NCBI GenBank assembly: GCA_016712675.1
Contig: JADJQR010000001.1
Coordinates: 3,968,001-4,032,000 of the forward strand
Length of the DNA stretch: 64,000 bases
Direction: 5' to 3'
From: a bacterium
GTDB lineage: Bacteria > Krumholzibacteriota > Krumholzibacteriia > LZORAL124-64-63
Position 1 is the stretch's first letter. Each line of letters opens with the position of its first letter. Made by a program: the position numbers and the translations under genes. The notes beneath the pieces are model-generated. The model was not told the DNA's origin and did no database searches. It saw only the letters and a list, made by a program, of their open reading frames with translations. Of the stretch, positions 27,350 to 37,365 are shown in pieces.

Positions 27350-27790
27350 ATGGTCAGCTCCCGCCTTCTGTTGATCCTGGCCCGCACCTGGCTGGTGCTC
27401 GGGTCCCTGAGCCTGGTCTTCGCCAGCACCCGCCTGTTCCGGCGCGCGCTGGAAGCGGGCCTCAGCCCGACCCACCTGTACTGGATCGTGCCGGCGGCTA
27501 TGCTGGCCGGCGCGTTCAAGGCGCGCTTCGTGATGCGGCGCCGCATGCGCGCGAACATCGCGCGCCTGACCGCCACCAAGGGCAAGCTCTGGGTGTGGCA
27601 GATCTACCCGCCGCAGCTGTTGGTGTTCATCCTGTCCATGGTGGCCTTGATGGCGGTGCTCAAGCGCGTGCTGGAGAGCAACGGTGCCGGATTGGGCGCC
27701 CTGGGCGGGGTCGACGTACTTGTCGCCGTGGCCCTGGGAGTCGCGTCGCTGGAATACCGCGGGGCGGCCGCCAGGGCAACAGCCGGCTAG
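27350..27790 (+). CDS. Small membrane protein of unknown function
   Basis: 146 residues with four predicted helices (about 5-25, 42-60, 82-105, 112-132) and a very basic cytoplasmic loop (KARFVMRRRMRANIAR, about 62-77). I do not recognise the family. AGAGGA lies about 7 nt before the ATG. It is divergent from the DUF4395 gene and convergent with the antiporter gene 30 nt away. Confidence 0.65.
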   Translation: MVSSRLLLILARTWLVLGSLSLVFASTRLFRRALEAGLSPTHLYWIVPAAMLAGAFKARFVMRRRMRANIARLTATKGKLWVWQIYPPQLLVFILSMVALMAVLKRVLESNGAGLGALGGVDVLVAVALGVASLEYRGAAARATAG

Positions 27791-27820
27791 GGGCTGCGGC
27801 GCCGGCGCGCGCCTTCCCTG

Positions 27821-29485
27821 CTACCCTTCCCGCCGCGCCGCCTCCACCAGCCGCGCCACCTCGCCCGCCTCGACGCCCAGGTGCGCCAGCGCCTGGCGGG
27901 TCATCTCGAGGCTGGCCTCCCTCTGCGGCTGCACCACCTCGAAGACGCCCAACGCGTAGAGCGCCTCGCGCGCCGCGTCCGACTCGGCGCGGGCGACCAG
28001 GTGCAGGTCCGGCCGCCGTGCGCGGGCCAGGCGCGCCACCGCCGAAGAGGTCTCGGCCGCCGGCACGGTGACCACCAGCAGCCGCGCGGCGTCCAGGCCG
28101 GCCGCCTCCAGCACGGCGGGCTGGGCGCCGTCGCCGTAGACGGTCGCCGTTCCCGCCCGGCGGCAGGCCTCCAGGCGCCGCTGGTCCAGCTCGATGGCCA
28201 CGCAATGCAGCCCCTGCTGCTGCAGCGTGCGCGACACCGCCAGGCCCACGTCCCCGGCGCCCACGATGATGACGTGGTCGGCAAGCCCTTCGCGTTCGAG
28301 GTTGATCGTCTGCAGCGGGTCGCGCGGCGCGCGCGCGCGCAGCACGCGGTAGAGCGGCGCCGTCAGCCGCGAGACGGGCGGCGTCGCGAACATCGTCACC
28401 AGCGCGACGGCCAGCAGCAGCGAATACTGCGCCTGGTCCAGGTGGCCGCCGTCCACGCCGACGCGCGCCAGCACGAACGACAGCTCACCCACCTGGAACA
28501 ATGTCAGGGCGGTGGCCACGGGCACGACGTTGCCGTAACCGAAGGCGCGGCTCAGCACCGCGAACACCCCGCCCTTGAGCAGGGCCAGCACCGCCGCCAG
28601 CCCGGCCACCAGGCCCAGGTGCGCGCGCAGGTAGTCCGGGTCCAGCAGCATGCCCACCGAGACGAAGAAGAGCAGGCCGAAGAGGTCGCGCAGCGGGATG
28701 ATGTCGCTGAGCGCCTGGTGGCTGTGCTCGGACTCGCTGAGCACCAGCCCGGCCACCAGCGCGCCGAAGGCGAACGACAGCCCGACGCGCCAGGTCGCGT
28801 AGCCCACGCCCAGCCCCAGCGCCGTGACCGCCAGCAGGAACAGCTCGCGCGAATTCCAGCGGCTGATCGCCGCCATCAGCCGCGGGACGATGCGCTGGCC
28901 GAAGACGATCATCACGCCCAGGAACACGGCGGCCCGCGCCACGGCGCCGCCAAGTTCCGACAGGCCGGCTTCGAGGCCGCCCAGCTTGGGCAGCAGCACC
29001 ATCATGGGCACCACCGCCAGGTCCTGCACCAGCAGCATGCCGATCATCACGCGGCTCGAGAGCGTGCCCAGGCGGCCCTGCGCCTGCAGCGTCTTAAGCA
29101 CCACCATCGTGCTCGAGAGCGAGACCGCCGCCCCGAACCACACCGCCGCCGGCCAGGGCCAGCCCAGCCAGCGAACCATCCCGGCGCCGCAGGCCATGAT
29201 CACCAGGATCTGCACCGGCGTGCCCAGCAGCGCCACGCGCCGCACCGGCCGCAGGTCGCTGAGCGAGAACTCCAGCCCCAGCGCGAACAGCATCAGCGCC
29301 ACGCCGATCTCCGCCAGCAACTCGACCTGGTGATGGTCGGAGATCAGGCTCTGGCCCGTGAGCGGACCCAGGACGATGCCGGCCAGGATGTAGCCGAGGA
29401 TCAACGGCTGTCGCAGCCGCTGCGCCGCGATGCCGCCCAGGAAGCCGGCCGTCACGATGATCGCGATGTCGCTGGCGATGCCCAT
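27821..29485 (-). CDS. CPA2 family monovalent cation:proton antiporter with TrkA-N domain (KefB-like)
   Basis: 554 residues. The N-terminal 380 residues form the CPA2 exchanger domain with 12 or so helices ([16 protein letters not shown] and [12 protein letters not shown] are typical). A Rossmann TrkA-N domain follows, with the nucleotide-binding motif [17 protein letters not shown] near 393-409, and a C-terminal tail. It would exchange K+ or Na+ for protons under NAD(H) control. ATG 29485 has GGGAGA upstream and removes a 12-residue extension. It follows the nuo operon but is separated from it by a hairpin, so it is probably a separate unit. Confidence 0.9.
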   Translation of the reverse strand: MGIASDIAIIVTAGFLGGIAAQRLRQPLILGYILAGIVLGPLTGQSLISDHHQVELLAEIGVALMLFALGLEFSLSDLRPVRRVALLGTPVQILVIMACGAGMVRWLGWPWPAAVWFGAAVSLSSTMVVLKTLQAQGRLGTLSSRVMIGMLLVQDLAVVPMMVLLPKLGGLEAGLSELGGAVARAAVFLGVMIVFGQRIVPRLMAAISRWNSRELFLLAVTALGLGVGYATWRVGLSFAFGALVAGLVLSESEHSHQALSDIIPLRDLFGLLFFVSVGMLLDPDYLRAHLGLVAGLAAVLALLKGGVFAVLSRAFGYGNVVPVATALTLFQVGELSFVLARVGVDGGHLDQAQYSLLLAVALVTMFATPPVSRLTAPLYRVLRARAPRDPLQTINLEREGLADHVIIVGAGDVGLAVSRTLQQQGLHCVAIELDQRRLEACRRAGTATVYGDGAQPAVLEAAGLDAARLLVVTVPAAETSSAVARLARARRPDLHLVARAESDAAREALYALGVFEVVQPQREASLEMTRQALAHLGVEAGEVARLVEAARREG

Positions 29486-29550
29486 CGGGTCTCCCGGTTG
29501 CCGGCCTTGCGCCGGATCCATGCCTGGCGGCCGCCGCTGCAGCCGACAAA

Positions 29551-29579
29551 GGGGCCGGCGGCATCGGCCCGCCGGCCCC
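29551..29579 (-). terminator. Terminator at the end of the nuo operon
   Basis: An 11-bp GC stem (GGGGCCGGCGG with its complement) with a 7-nt loop, followed on the minus strand by TTTG. It lies 30 nt beyond the nuoN stop. Confidence 0.75.
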
Positions 29580-29609
29580 GGCTCCGTGGTTCCCGGTCGG
29601 GAGGCGGGC

Positions 29610-31142
29610 TCAACCGCCGGCCATCGCCCGGATGCTCGCGTCCGCCAGGTCCTTGAACGAGCCGAAGAACAGGCCCAGCGCCAGGGTCGGCACGGCCAGG
29701 CAGGCCAGCACCACGTACTGCAGCCAGTGCAGGCGCAGCGGGCTGGCGTCCGCGCCGGCCGCCGGACGCGACAGGATCATCACCTTCGCCACCCGGAAGT
29801 AGTAGTACAGGCTGACCACCGAATTCAGCGCCGCCAAAATGACCAGCCAGAACCACTGGCGGTCCATGACGGCCATGAAAAGGTACAGCTTCCCGACGAA
29901 TCCCGCGAACGGCGGCAGCCCCGTCAGCGAGCCCAGGAAGATGACCATCATCACGCCGACCGTCCAGTGCATGCGGTAGAACAGGCCGCCGTAGTCGGCA
30001 AGCTCCTCGCTCTTGAGGTGGTTGTTGACCGCCACCACGAAGAAGAAGGCGCCCAGGTTCATGAGCGTGTAGACCAGCAGGTAGAACAGGATCGCCGCCA
30101 GGCCGTCGTCGCTCAGCAGCACGAAGCCCATCAGCAGGTAGCCGACGTGGGCGATGCTGGAATAGGCCAGCATGCGCTTGACGTTGTCCTGCCTGAGGGC
30201 CACCAGGTTGCCGAACGTCATCGTCACGGCCGAGATGACCGCCACCAGCAGCGGCCAGTTGATGGCGTCGATCAGCGCCACGCTGGCGGCCGGGTTGGCG
30301 CCCACGGCCAGCGTCGAGTAGAAGAAGCGGATCATCAGTGCGAAACCGGCGGCCTTGGGGCCCACGCTGAACAGCGCCGCGACCGGTGTCGGGGCGCCCT
30401 CGTAGACGTCCGGGCACCAGAAGTGGAACGGCACCGCGGCGATCTTGTAGCTCATGCCCGCCAGGATCAGCACCACCGCCACCAGCAGGCCGAACGGGTC
30501 GGCGCCCCCGGCCAGGAGCGCCTGCCGGATCCCGTCGAAGCGCAGCGAGCCGGTCATGCCGTAGAGCAGCGACAGGCCATAGAGCATGATCGCACTGCTG
30601 ACCGCGCCGAAGACCACGTACTTCAACGAGGCCTCGGTGCTGCGCAGGCTGGTGCGCATGTAGCCGGCCATGACGTAGCTGGCCAGGCCGACACCCTCCA
30701 TCGACAGGTAGAGCATCAGCACGTCGCGGGCCTCGGCCATGACCATCATCGCCAGGGTCATCAGCACGGTCAGGGCGTAGAACTCGCCCTTGTGCTCGCG
30801 CCGCCGCCCCATGATCTCCTCGGAGGTCCAGGCGAACAGCGCGGTGGCCAGGCCGGCGAAGAGGAAGAGCAGGCGGAAGAACGCCGCCAGGCCGTCCACG
30901 ACGACCAGGTCGCCCATGATCGCCCGGCCGCCGGCAGGAGCCGCCGCCCCGGTGTCGACCACGGCCAGGACGCCGGCCACCGCCAGGCCCAGCACCGCGA
31001 TGGCGAAAGGCACCACCGGCCGCCGGCCGCGCGCCAGCAGATCGCCGATCAGCGCGAACAGGAACGTGAGGCAGAGCACGAGCTCGGGCAGCCACCACTG
31101 CAGGTCGGCCCAGCTCGGGATCTTCACGTGCAAGAGTTCCAT
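29610..31142 (-). CDS. nuoN: NADH-quinone oxidoreductase subunit N
   Basis: 510 residues, about 14 helices. This is one of the three antiporter-like proton-pumping subunits of the complex I membrane arm. The family's conserved blocks are present: [18 protein letters not shown], a Lys-containing [13 protein letters not shown], and [19 protein letters not shown] near the middle. It is the last gene of the cluster, 28 nt after nuoM, with AGGAG before its ATG. Length and order match standard nuoLMN. Confidence 0.95.
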   Translation of the reverse strand: MELLHVKIPSWADLQWWLPELVLCLTFLFALIGDLLARGRRPVVPFAIAVLGLAVAGVLAVVDTGAAAPAGGRAIMGDLVVVDGLAAFFRLLFLFAGLATALFAWTSEEIMGRRREHKGEFYALTVLMTLAMMVMAEARDVLMLYLSMEGVGLASYVMAGYMRTSLRSTEASLKYVVFGAVSSAIMLYGLSLLYGMTGSLRFDGIRQALLAGGADPFGLLVAVVLILAGMSYKIAAVPFHFWCPDVYEGAPTPVAALFSVGPKAAGFALMIRFFYSTLAVGANPAASVALIDAINWPLLVAVISAVTMTFGNLVALRQDNVKRMLAYSSIAHVGYLLMGFVLLSDDGLAAILFYLLVYTLMNLGAFFFVVAVNNHLKSEELADYGGLFYRMHWTVGVMMVIFLGSLTGLPPFAGFVGKLYLFMAVMDRQWFWLVILAALNSVVSLYYYFRVAKVMILSRPAAGADASPLRLHWLQYVVLACLAVPTLALGLFFGSFKDLADASIRAMAGG

Positions 31143-31170
31143 GCCGGAAAGCTCCTCATGCGGGGCCGGC

Positions 31171-32667
31171 TCAGCCGGCCACCACCTTGACCAGGTTGTT
31201 CAGGGTGACCTTCATCAGGTCGAGCACCGGCATCGGGTACACGCCCAGCAGCAGCACGAGGATGCCGATCGGCACCAGCGTGAGCATCTCGCGCGCGTTG
31301 ATGTCAGGCAGGTTGTCCCACTTGTCGTTCTTGGGGCCCAGGAACACGCGCTGCAGCATCCACAGTACGTAGGCGGCGCCGATGATGATGCCCAGGGCGC
31401 TGATGATCGTGATGGTCCGGAACGCCGGGAAGGCGCCCATGAAGATCATCGCCTCGCTGACGAAGCCGCTCAGGCCCGGCAGGCCCAAGGCGGCGAAGAG
31501 CGCGAAGCTGAAGAACGAGAAGTAGCGGGGCATCTGCAGGCCCAGGCCGCCGAAGCCGTTGATCTCGCGGGTGTGGGCGCGGTCGTAGACGACGCCCACG
31601 CAGAGGAACATCATCGCGGTGATCGTGCCGTGGTTGAACATCTGAAGCACGGCCCCGTTCATGCCGGCGCTGTTCATCGCCGCCATGCCCAGCAGCACGT
31701 AGCCCATGTGGCTGACGGACGAGTAGGCGACCAGCTTCTTCATGTCCTTCTGGGCCATGGCGCAGTAGGCGCCGTAGAGGATGTTGATCGCCCCCAGGGT
31801 CGCCAGCGCGTAGCGGAACCACATCGCCTGGTCGGGCAGCATCGGGTAGCTGATCCGCAGCAGGCCGTAGGTGCCCATCTTCAGCAGCACGCCGGCCAGG
31901 ATGACGGATACGGCCGTGGGCGCCTCGACGTGCGCGTCGGGCAACCAGGTGTGGAACGGGAAGACCGGCACCTTGATCGCGAAGCCGATGAACAGGGCCA
32001 TCCAGAGCAGGTGCCGCACGTTCGTCACCTGCAGCCACGGGCTGTGGTTGTTCTGGTCGAACATGTGGACCATGTTGAACGTGTGGCCGCCGGTGACCGG
32101 ATCGCTGGTGTTCAGGTAGAAGGCGATCATCGCCAGCAGCATCAGCACCGAACCGGCCAGCGTGTACAGGAAGAACTTGATGGCGGCGTACTCGCGCCGC
32201 GGGCCGCCCCAGATGCCGATCAGGAAGTACATCGGCAGCAGCATCACTTCCCAGAACACGTAGAACAGGAAGAAGTCCAGCGCGCAGAAGACGCCGAACA
32301 TGCCGGCCTCGAGGATGAGGAACATGGCGAAGTAGCCCTTGGTGGCCTTCTCGATGTTCCACGAGGCGAAGATGCACAGGAACGAGAGCAGCGCCGTCAG
32401 CAGCATCATCGGCATGCTCAGGCCGTCCACGGCCATGAAATACTCGATGTTGAAGCTCTTGATCCAGCTGTGGTGCTCCACGAACTGCAGCCCGGACGAA
32501 CCGCGGTCGAACTGCAGGTACAGCTGCACCGCCAGGATCAGCGGCACGGCTGCGGCCGCCGCCGCCACCGTCTTGATGACCGACTTCCTCCCGCCCGGGA
32601 TGAAAGCGATCACGGCCGCCCCGATGACCGGGAAGAAGGTCATCCACGATAGAATGTGCTCGCCCAT
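31171..32667 (-). CDS. nuoM: NADH-quinone oxidoreductase subunit M
   Basis: 498 residues, about 14 helices, the second antiporter-like subunit of the membrane arm. Diagnostic blocks are FFLFYVFWEVMLLPMYFLIG (the helix-5 Glu), KVPVFPFHTWLPDAHVEAPT and KKLVAYSSVSHMGYVLLG. It passes protons while quinone is reduced in the peripheral arm. AGGAG lies 8 nt before the ATG. It is 37 nt downstream of nuoL and is probably in the same transcript. Confidence 0.96.
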   Translation of the reverse strand: MGEHILSWMTFFPVIGAAVIAFIPGGRKSVIKTVAAAAAAVPLILAVQLYLQFDRGSSGLQFVEHHSWIKSFNIEYFMAVDGLSMPMMLLTALLSFLCIFASWNIEKATKGYFAMFLILEAGMFGVFCALDFFLFYVFWEVMLLPMYFLIGIWGGPRREYAAIKFFLYTLAGSVLMLLAMIAFYLNTSDPVTGGHTFNMVHMFDQNNHSPWLQVTNVRHLLWMALFIGFAIKVPVFPFHTWLPDAHVEAPTAVSVILAGVLLKMGTYGLLRISYPMLPDQAMWFRYALATLGAINILYGAYCAMAQKDMKKLVAYSSVSHMGYVLLGMAAMNSAGMNGAVLQMFNHGTITAMMFLCVGVVYDRAHTREINGFGGLGLQMPRYFSFFSFALFAALGLPGLSGFVSEAMIFMGAFPAFRTITIISALGIIIGAAYVLWMLQRVFLGPKNDKWDNLPDINAREMLTLVPIGILVLLLGVYPMPVLDLMKVTLNNLVKVVAG

Positions 32668-32704
32668 TGCGTGGCGCTCCTCTCGGATGTTCTCTCGTCG
32701 TTCC

Positions 32705-34903
32705 CTACAGGACCCGGTAGATCAGGATCAGCACCAGCACCGAGGCGCTGACGTAGACCAGATACGTCTGAATGCGGCCGGTCTGGACGCGTCGGAAGCC
32801 CTCGCCCGCGCCCTGCAGAACGGCTGCCACCCCATTGACCGCGCCATCGACGATGTAGCGGTCGCAAAGACTCGACACCCACGACACCATCCGCGTCACG
32901 TAGCCCGTGCCGTTGACGATGCCGTCGATCACGATGCGGTCGAACGCCGCGCACACCGCCGCCCACCACAGCGTGAAGCGGTAGACCGTGGCGGCGTAGA
33001 GCTCGTCGAAGAAGTACTGGCCCTGCAGCACCTTGTGGGCGAAGGGCAGCCGCGCCTGGATGGCCGCCGGATTGACCCGCCGACGGTGGTAGGTCCACCA
33101 CGAGGCGGTGATGCCCAGCGTCGCCACGAAGATCGACATGATCATGGCACGGACGTGCGCCGTGTGGTGGACATGGGCCACGTGGTCGTCGTGGCCGTGG
33201 GCGGCGTGAGTCTCGACGTGCGCGCCGGCGTGGCCGTCGTGCGCCGCCGGCATGGCGTGGCCGTCGTGGTCCGGAGCCGCCTCGCCGTGGATGGCCTCGC
33301 CATGCCCGGCCTCGCCGTGCTCGTGGGCCACGTCGCCGTGGACGTCCTCCTGGTGCGCCACGACCGACACCGGCGCCTTCTGCGCCTGGTACTGGGCTGC
33401 GATCGCCGGCACGTCGTAGGCGACCGCGAACTTGCGGAACCAGCTCTTGTCCGCGGTGTTGCCCGGGATTCCCGCCGCGATCACCGACATGACCGCCAGC
33501 ACGATCAGCGGGATGGTCATGGCGCGCCCGCTCTCGTGCGCGTGGTCGAACTTGTGGTGGTCCCGCGGCTGGCCGAAGAAGGTCAGGAACACGATGCGGA
33601 ACATGTAGAAGGGCGTCAGCGCGGCCGCGGTGATGCCCAGGATGAACGGCAGGTAGTGCCCCTCCAGCATGCCGAATGCCAGCACCGAGCCCAGGATGCC
33701 GTCCTTTGAGTAGAAGCCCGACAGCAGGGGCACGCCGCTGATGGCCAGGGTGGCGATCAGGAACGTCACGAAGGTGATCGGCATCTTCTTCCGCAGGCCG
33801 CCCATGTCGGGCATCTCCTGCGAGTGGACGGCGTGGATCACCGAACCGGCGCCAAGGAAGAGCAGCGCCTTGAACATCGCGTGCGTGGTCAGGTGGTACA
33901 TGGCGTTGACCGGGTCGCCGGCGCCCAGCGACATCACCATGTAGCCCAGCTGGCTGAGCGTCGAGAACGCCAGCACGCGCTTGATGTCGGTCTTGACCAG
34001 CGCGATGGTCGCCGTGATGAACGCCGTCACCGCGCCCACGTACAGGATCACCAGCATCGCGTCCGGCCCGAACAGGGGCGCCAGGCGGGCCACCATGTAG
34101 ACGCCGGCGGCCACCATCGTCGCGGCGTGGATCAGGGCCGAGACGGGGGTCGGGCCCTCCATGGCGTCCGGCAGCCAGATATGCAGCGGCATCTGCGCGG
34201 ACTTGCCGACGCAGCCCATGAACAGGCCCACGCCCGCCCAGGCCAGAAGCGGCCCCTTGATGGCGCCGGCGTGCACCTCGGCGAACAGCTCGAAGTAGTT
34301 GAGCGTGCCGGTGGCCGTGAAGAAGGCCAGGATGCCCAGCCAGAAGCCCCAGTCGCCGACACGGTTGGTCAGGAACGCCTTCTTGTTGGCGTTCGCCGCC
34401 GAGTGCTTGTGGAAGAAGAACCCGATCAGCAGGTAGCTCGACAGGCCGACCAGCTCCCAGAACACGTAGAGGAAGAACAGGTTGTTCGCCAGCACGATGC
34501 CGATCATCGAGAACGTGAAGAAGCCCAGGAAGGCGAAGAACCGCTCGTAGCGCCGGTCGCCGTGCATGTAGCCCGTCGAGTAGAGGTGCACGAGGAAGCT
34601 GACGATGCACACCACCATCAGCATGACCGAAGTCATGCCGTCGACCAGGATGCCGGCGTCGAGCCGGAAACCCCCCAGGTCCAGCCAGGTGAACGCCTTC
34701 TCCACGCGGTGCGTGGGATCGCCAACCTGCCAGAAGGCGATGAAGATGCGAAGCGCCTGCACCAGGGCCACACCCATCAGCGTGACGCCGATGAAGTCGC
34801 CCTTCCGCGGCAGCATCCTGCCGAAGAAGAAGGTGAGCGCGTACGACAGCAGCGGCAGCAGCAGAATCGAGATCGCTGCTGTGATGATGGCCTGGTCGCT
34901 CAT
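32705..34903 (-). CDS. nuoL: NADH-quinone oxidoreductase subunit L with a His-rich insertion
   Basis: 732 residues, longer than the usual 610-670. The N-terminal 500 residues are standard NuoL: FFLYVFWELVGLSSYLLIGF, KSAQMPLHIWLPDAMEGPTP and KRVLAFSTLSQLGYMVM. The C-terminal part includes further helices and the long lateral helix region. Between about residues 515 and 585 lies an insertion extraordinarily rich in His, Asp, Glu, Gly and Ala (for example DVAHEHGEAGHGEAIHGE), probably a soluble loop able to bind divalent metal. The downstream part (FDELYAATVYRFTLWW and after) is intact, so the gene is not broken. GGGAGA precedes the ATG. Confidence 0.95.
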   Translation of the reverse strand: MSDQAIITAAISILLLPLLSYALTFFFGRMLPRKGDFIGVTLMGVALVQALRIFIAFWQVGDPTHRVEKAFTWLDLGGFRLDAGILVDGMTSVMLMVVCIVSFLVHLYSTGYMHGDRRYERFFAFLGFFTFSMIGIVLANNLFFLYVFWELVGLSSYLLIGFFFHKHSAANANKKAFLTNRVGDWGFWLGILAFFTATGTLNYFELFAEVHAGAIKGPLLAWAGVGLFMGCVGKSAQMPLHIWLPDAMEGPTPVSALIHAATMVAAGVYMVARLAPLFGPDAMLVILYVGAVTAFITATIALVKTDIKRVLAFSTLSQLGYMVMSLGAGDPVNAMYHLTTHAMFKALLFLGAGSVIHAVHSQEMPDMGGLRKKMPITFVTFLIATLAISGVPLLSGFYSKDGILGSVLAFGMLEGHYLPFILGITAAALTPFYMFRIVFLTFFGQPRDHHKFDHAHESGRAMTIPLIVLAVMSVIAAGIPGNTADKSWFRKFAVAYDVPAIAAQYQAQKAPVSVVAHQEDVHGDVAHEHGEAGHGEAIHGEAAPDHDGHAMPAAHDGHAGAHVETHAAHGHDDHVAHVHHTAHVRAMIMSIFVATLGITASWWTYHRRRVNPAAIQARLPFAHKVLQGQYFFDELYAATVYRFTLWWAAVCAAFDRIVIDGIVNGTGYVTRMVSWVSSLCDRYIVDGAVNGVAAVLQGAGEGFRRVQTGRIQTYLVYVSASVLVLILIYRVL

Positions 34904-34919
34904 CGCCGGTCGTTCTCCC

Positions 34920-35228
34920 TTATCGCTTCAGGCTTTGCGCGGTGTCCGCGTGTACGGAGCCGTAGTTGCGGTACAGCGCCAGGACGATGGCCAGGGCCAC
35001 GGCCGCCTCGGCGGCCGCCAGCACGATGACGAAGGCGGCCACGATCTGGCCGTCGATGCCGTGCTGCACGTAGCGAGAGAACGCCACGAAGTTCACGTTG
35101 GCCGCGTTGAGCATCAGCTCGACGCCCATCAGGATGGCCACGGTGTTGCGCCGGGCCATGACGGCGAACAGGCCCAGCGCGAACAGCGCCGCGCTGACGG
35201 TCAGGAAATGGGGCAGCCCGATGTTCAC
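34920..35228 (-). CDS. nuoK: NADH-quinone oxidoreductase subunit K
   Basis: 102 residues with three helices, including the conserved acidic residues of the E-channel (IGVELMLNAANVNFVAF and EAAVALAIVLALYRN). It belongs to the membrane arm next to NuoJ. It starts with GTG in a GTGA overlap with the stop of nuoJ, showing translational coupling. Confidence 0.95.
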   Translation of the reverse strand: MNIGLPHFLTVSAALFALGLFAVMARRNTVAILMGVELMLNAANVNFVAFSRYVQHGIDGQIVAAFVIVLAAAEAAVALAIVLALYRNYGSVHADTAQSLKR

Positions 35229-35752
35229 GCCTGCGCCTCCCGGTTGTCCTCGTCGTCGTCGGTCGCGCGCCGTTCCCGGATCAGGATCGCGGCGCCGATC
35301 ATCGCGCCCAGCAGCACGATCGACACGTACTCGAACGGGAAGATGTAGGTGGTCATCAGGTGCGTGCCGATCTCGGCCGTCGTGGCCTTCGACGGCACCG
35401 CGGTCGCCTGCCAGTTCACGCCGGTGATGACCTTGTAGAGGACGCCGAAGACGGCGGCCGCGAAGACCGCCGGCGGGACCAGCCGGTCCAGCCCGTGCCG
35501 CCGCTTCCCGGCGGCCGGCACATGCGTCATCATCACGGTGAACAGGATCAGCACCAGCACGCCGCCCACGTACACCATCAGCTGGGTCACGGCCAGGAAG
35601 TCGGCACCGAGGAACGCATAGAGGCCGGCCACGCCCAGCAGCGTGAACAGCAGCGCGAACCCCGCATGCACGATGTTGCGGCTGGACACCACCCAGATGG
35701 CCGGCACCACGGCCAACAGCGCCAGCGCCACGAAGACCAGGTCACGGATCAC
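35225..35752 (-). CDS. nuoJ: NADH-quinone oxidoreductase subunit J
   Basis: 175 residues with five helices. Conserved NuoJ features are HAGFALLFTLLGVAGLYAFL and TQLMVYVGGVLVLILFTVMM near residues 30-80. It lines the quinone-coupled proton path at the base of the membrane arm. The start is GTG, overlapping the nuoI stop as GTGA; its own stop overlaps nuoK the same way. Confidence 0.95.
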   Translation of the reverse strand: MIRDLVFVALALLAVVPAIWVVSSRNIVHAGFALLFTLLGVAGLYAFLGADFLAVTQLMVYVGGVLVLILFTVMMTHVPAAGKRRHGLDRLVPPAVFAAAVFGVLYKVITGVNWQATAVPSKATTAEIGTHLMTTYIFPFEYVSIVLLGAMIGAAILIRERRATDDDEDNREAQA

Positions 35753-36243
35753 GCGTCATCTCCTTTGTCGCCCTCTTCCTTCGGCTCGACCCACCAGCCC
35801 TGGTCGATGCGCGTCTGCCGGTGGCAGGGCACCCTGGCCTCGCGCGGGTCCATGAACTCGTAGACCAGCGACTTGCGGTCATAGACCGAGTGGTCGTAGT
35901 CGTGGCTCATGGTGATCGATCCGGTGTGGCAGTTCTCCGTGCAGAGCGAGCACCAGATGCACTTGTTGTAGTCGATGGCGTACCGCGTCATGTAGCGGTC
36001 CTTGGCCTTGCCCTCGGTCTCGATGTAGATGCAGTCGACCGGGCACAGCTTCGCGCAGATGTTGCAGGCGTCGCACTTCTTCGTGTCGTTGTGCACGAAG
36101 CCGCGGAAGCGCTCGGGCATGACCTGCCGCTCGTCCGGGAACTGCAGCGTGACCGGCTTCTTGTAGATGTGCTTGAAGGTGATGCCCATGCCCTGCATGG
36201 CCGAGCTCACCGCCTGGTAGATGTCCGCGAAGTACTGGACCAT
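35749..36243 (-). CDS. nuoI: NADH-quinone oxidoreductase subunit I (8Fe ferredoxin)
   Basis: 164 residues carrying two 4Fe-4S motifs: CDACNICAKLCP and CIWCSLCTENC. These are clusters N6a and N6b, which pass electrons toward NuoB. The second motif is followed by His rather than Pro (CHTGSI), a small departure. It lies 66 nt downstream of nuoH and overlaps nuoJ by 4 nt. Confidence 0.95.
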   Translation of the reverse strand: MVQYFADIYQAVSSAMQGMGITFKHIYKKPVTLQFPDERQVMPERFRGFVHNDTKKCDACNICAKLCPVDCIYIETEGKAKDRYMTRYAIDYNKCIWCSLCTENCHTGSITMSHDYDHSVYDRKSLVYEFMDPREARVPCHRQTRIDQGWWVEPKEEGDKGDDA

Positions 36244-36309
36244 CTTCTCTTCACGCCCTTTCGCGGCAGAACGGCGGCGCGGCCGGGCCGCGGCGCCGGG
36301 AATTCCCGA

Positions 36310-37365
36310 CTACTTCAACTGGCCCCAGGCCATCATCCACAGCCCCGCGCCCACCACGCAGAGCAGCGAGGCGGGGATCATCACCTTCCAGCACAGGTAC
36401 ATGAGCTGGTCGACGCGCACGCGCGGCAGCGTCCAGCGCACCCACATGTTCAGGAACACCAGCAGCACACCCTTGATGATGAAGTTCAGCGCGGGCGGGA
36501 TCCAGCCCATGCCCGGCAGCGGCGCCCACCAGCCGCCCAGGAACAGCATCGCGGCGATCATCGAGACCAGGAACAGGTTCGCGTACTCCGCCAGGAAGAA
36601 GAAGGCGAAGCGCATGCCCGTGTACTCGGTGTGGTAGCCGGCCACCAGTTCGGACTCGGTCTCCGGCATGTCGAACGGCCCGCGGTTCGTCTCGGCGATC
36701 GAGGCGATGAAGTACAGGATGAACGCGACGAACAGGAACGGGTTGGCGATGGGGTTGATGTTCCAGTGCCAGATCCCGCCCTGCTGCGAAATGACGATGT
36801 CCTGGGGATTCAGCGAGCCGGCGCGCATGATGACGGGCACGGCCGCCAGGGCCAGCGGGATCTCGTAGCTGACCATCTGCGCCGCGCCGCGCGCCGCGCC
36901 GTACAGCGCCCACTTGTTGTTCGAGGCCCAGCCGGCCATCAGGATGCCGATCACGACCAGGCTGCTGGCCGCGAAGATGTAGAACAGGCCCAGGTCCAGG
37001 TCCGCCGCGACGAAGTCCGGCGCCCAGGGGATGGCCGCCCAGGCCAGCAGCGAACCCAGCAGCACCAGGATGGGCGCGAACTTGAACATCCCCTTGTCCG
37101 CCTCGGCGGGGATGATGTCCTCCTTGCCCAGGATCTTCAGCATGTCGGCCACGGCCTGCGCCCAGCCGTGGAAGCGGCCGGTATACATCGGGCCATAGCG
37201 GCTCTGCATGAAGCCGGCGACCTTGCGCTCCATCCAGGTGAAGAAGATCGCGCAGATGGCCATGACCGTGAACATCAGCACGGCCATCAGCGACGCCACC
37301 GAGACGTGGGCGCCGGTCGCGTCCAGGCCCATCTGCCCGGTGAAGAAGTCGTATAGGAGCTGCAT
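36310..37365 (-). CDS. nuoH: NADH-quinone oxidoreductase subunit H
   Basis: 351 residues, eight or nine helices, the quinone-binding membrane subunit. Diagnostic blocks are FTWMERKVAGFMQSRYGPM, ETNRGPFDMPETESELVAGY, and the helix with GWASNNKWALYGAARGAAQ. Its ATG overlaps the nuoD stop by one base (TGATG). In most bacteria nuoE, nuoF and nuoG would lie between nuoD and nuoH; here they are absent. Confidence 0.96.
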   Translation of the reverse strand: MQLLYDFFTGQMGLDATGAHVSVASLMAVLMFTVMAICAIFFTWMERKVAGFMQSRYGPMYTGRFHGWAQAVADMLKILGKEDIIPAEADKGMFKFAPILVLLGSLLAWAAIPWAPDFVAADLDLGLFYIFAASSLVVIGILMAGWASNNKWALYGAARGAAQMVSYEIPLALAAVPVIMRAGSLNPQDIVISQQGGIWHWNINPIANPFLFVAFILYFIASIAETNRGPFDMPETESELVAGYHTEYTGMRFAFFFLAEYANLFLVSMIAAMLFLGGWWAPLPGMGWIPPALNFIIKGVLLVFLNMWVRWTLPRVRVDQLMYLCWKVMIPASLLCVVGAGLWMMAWGQLK

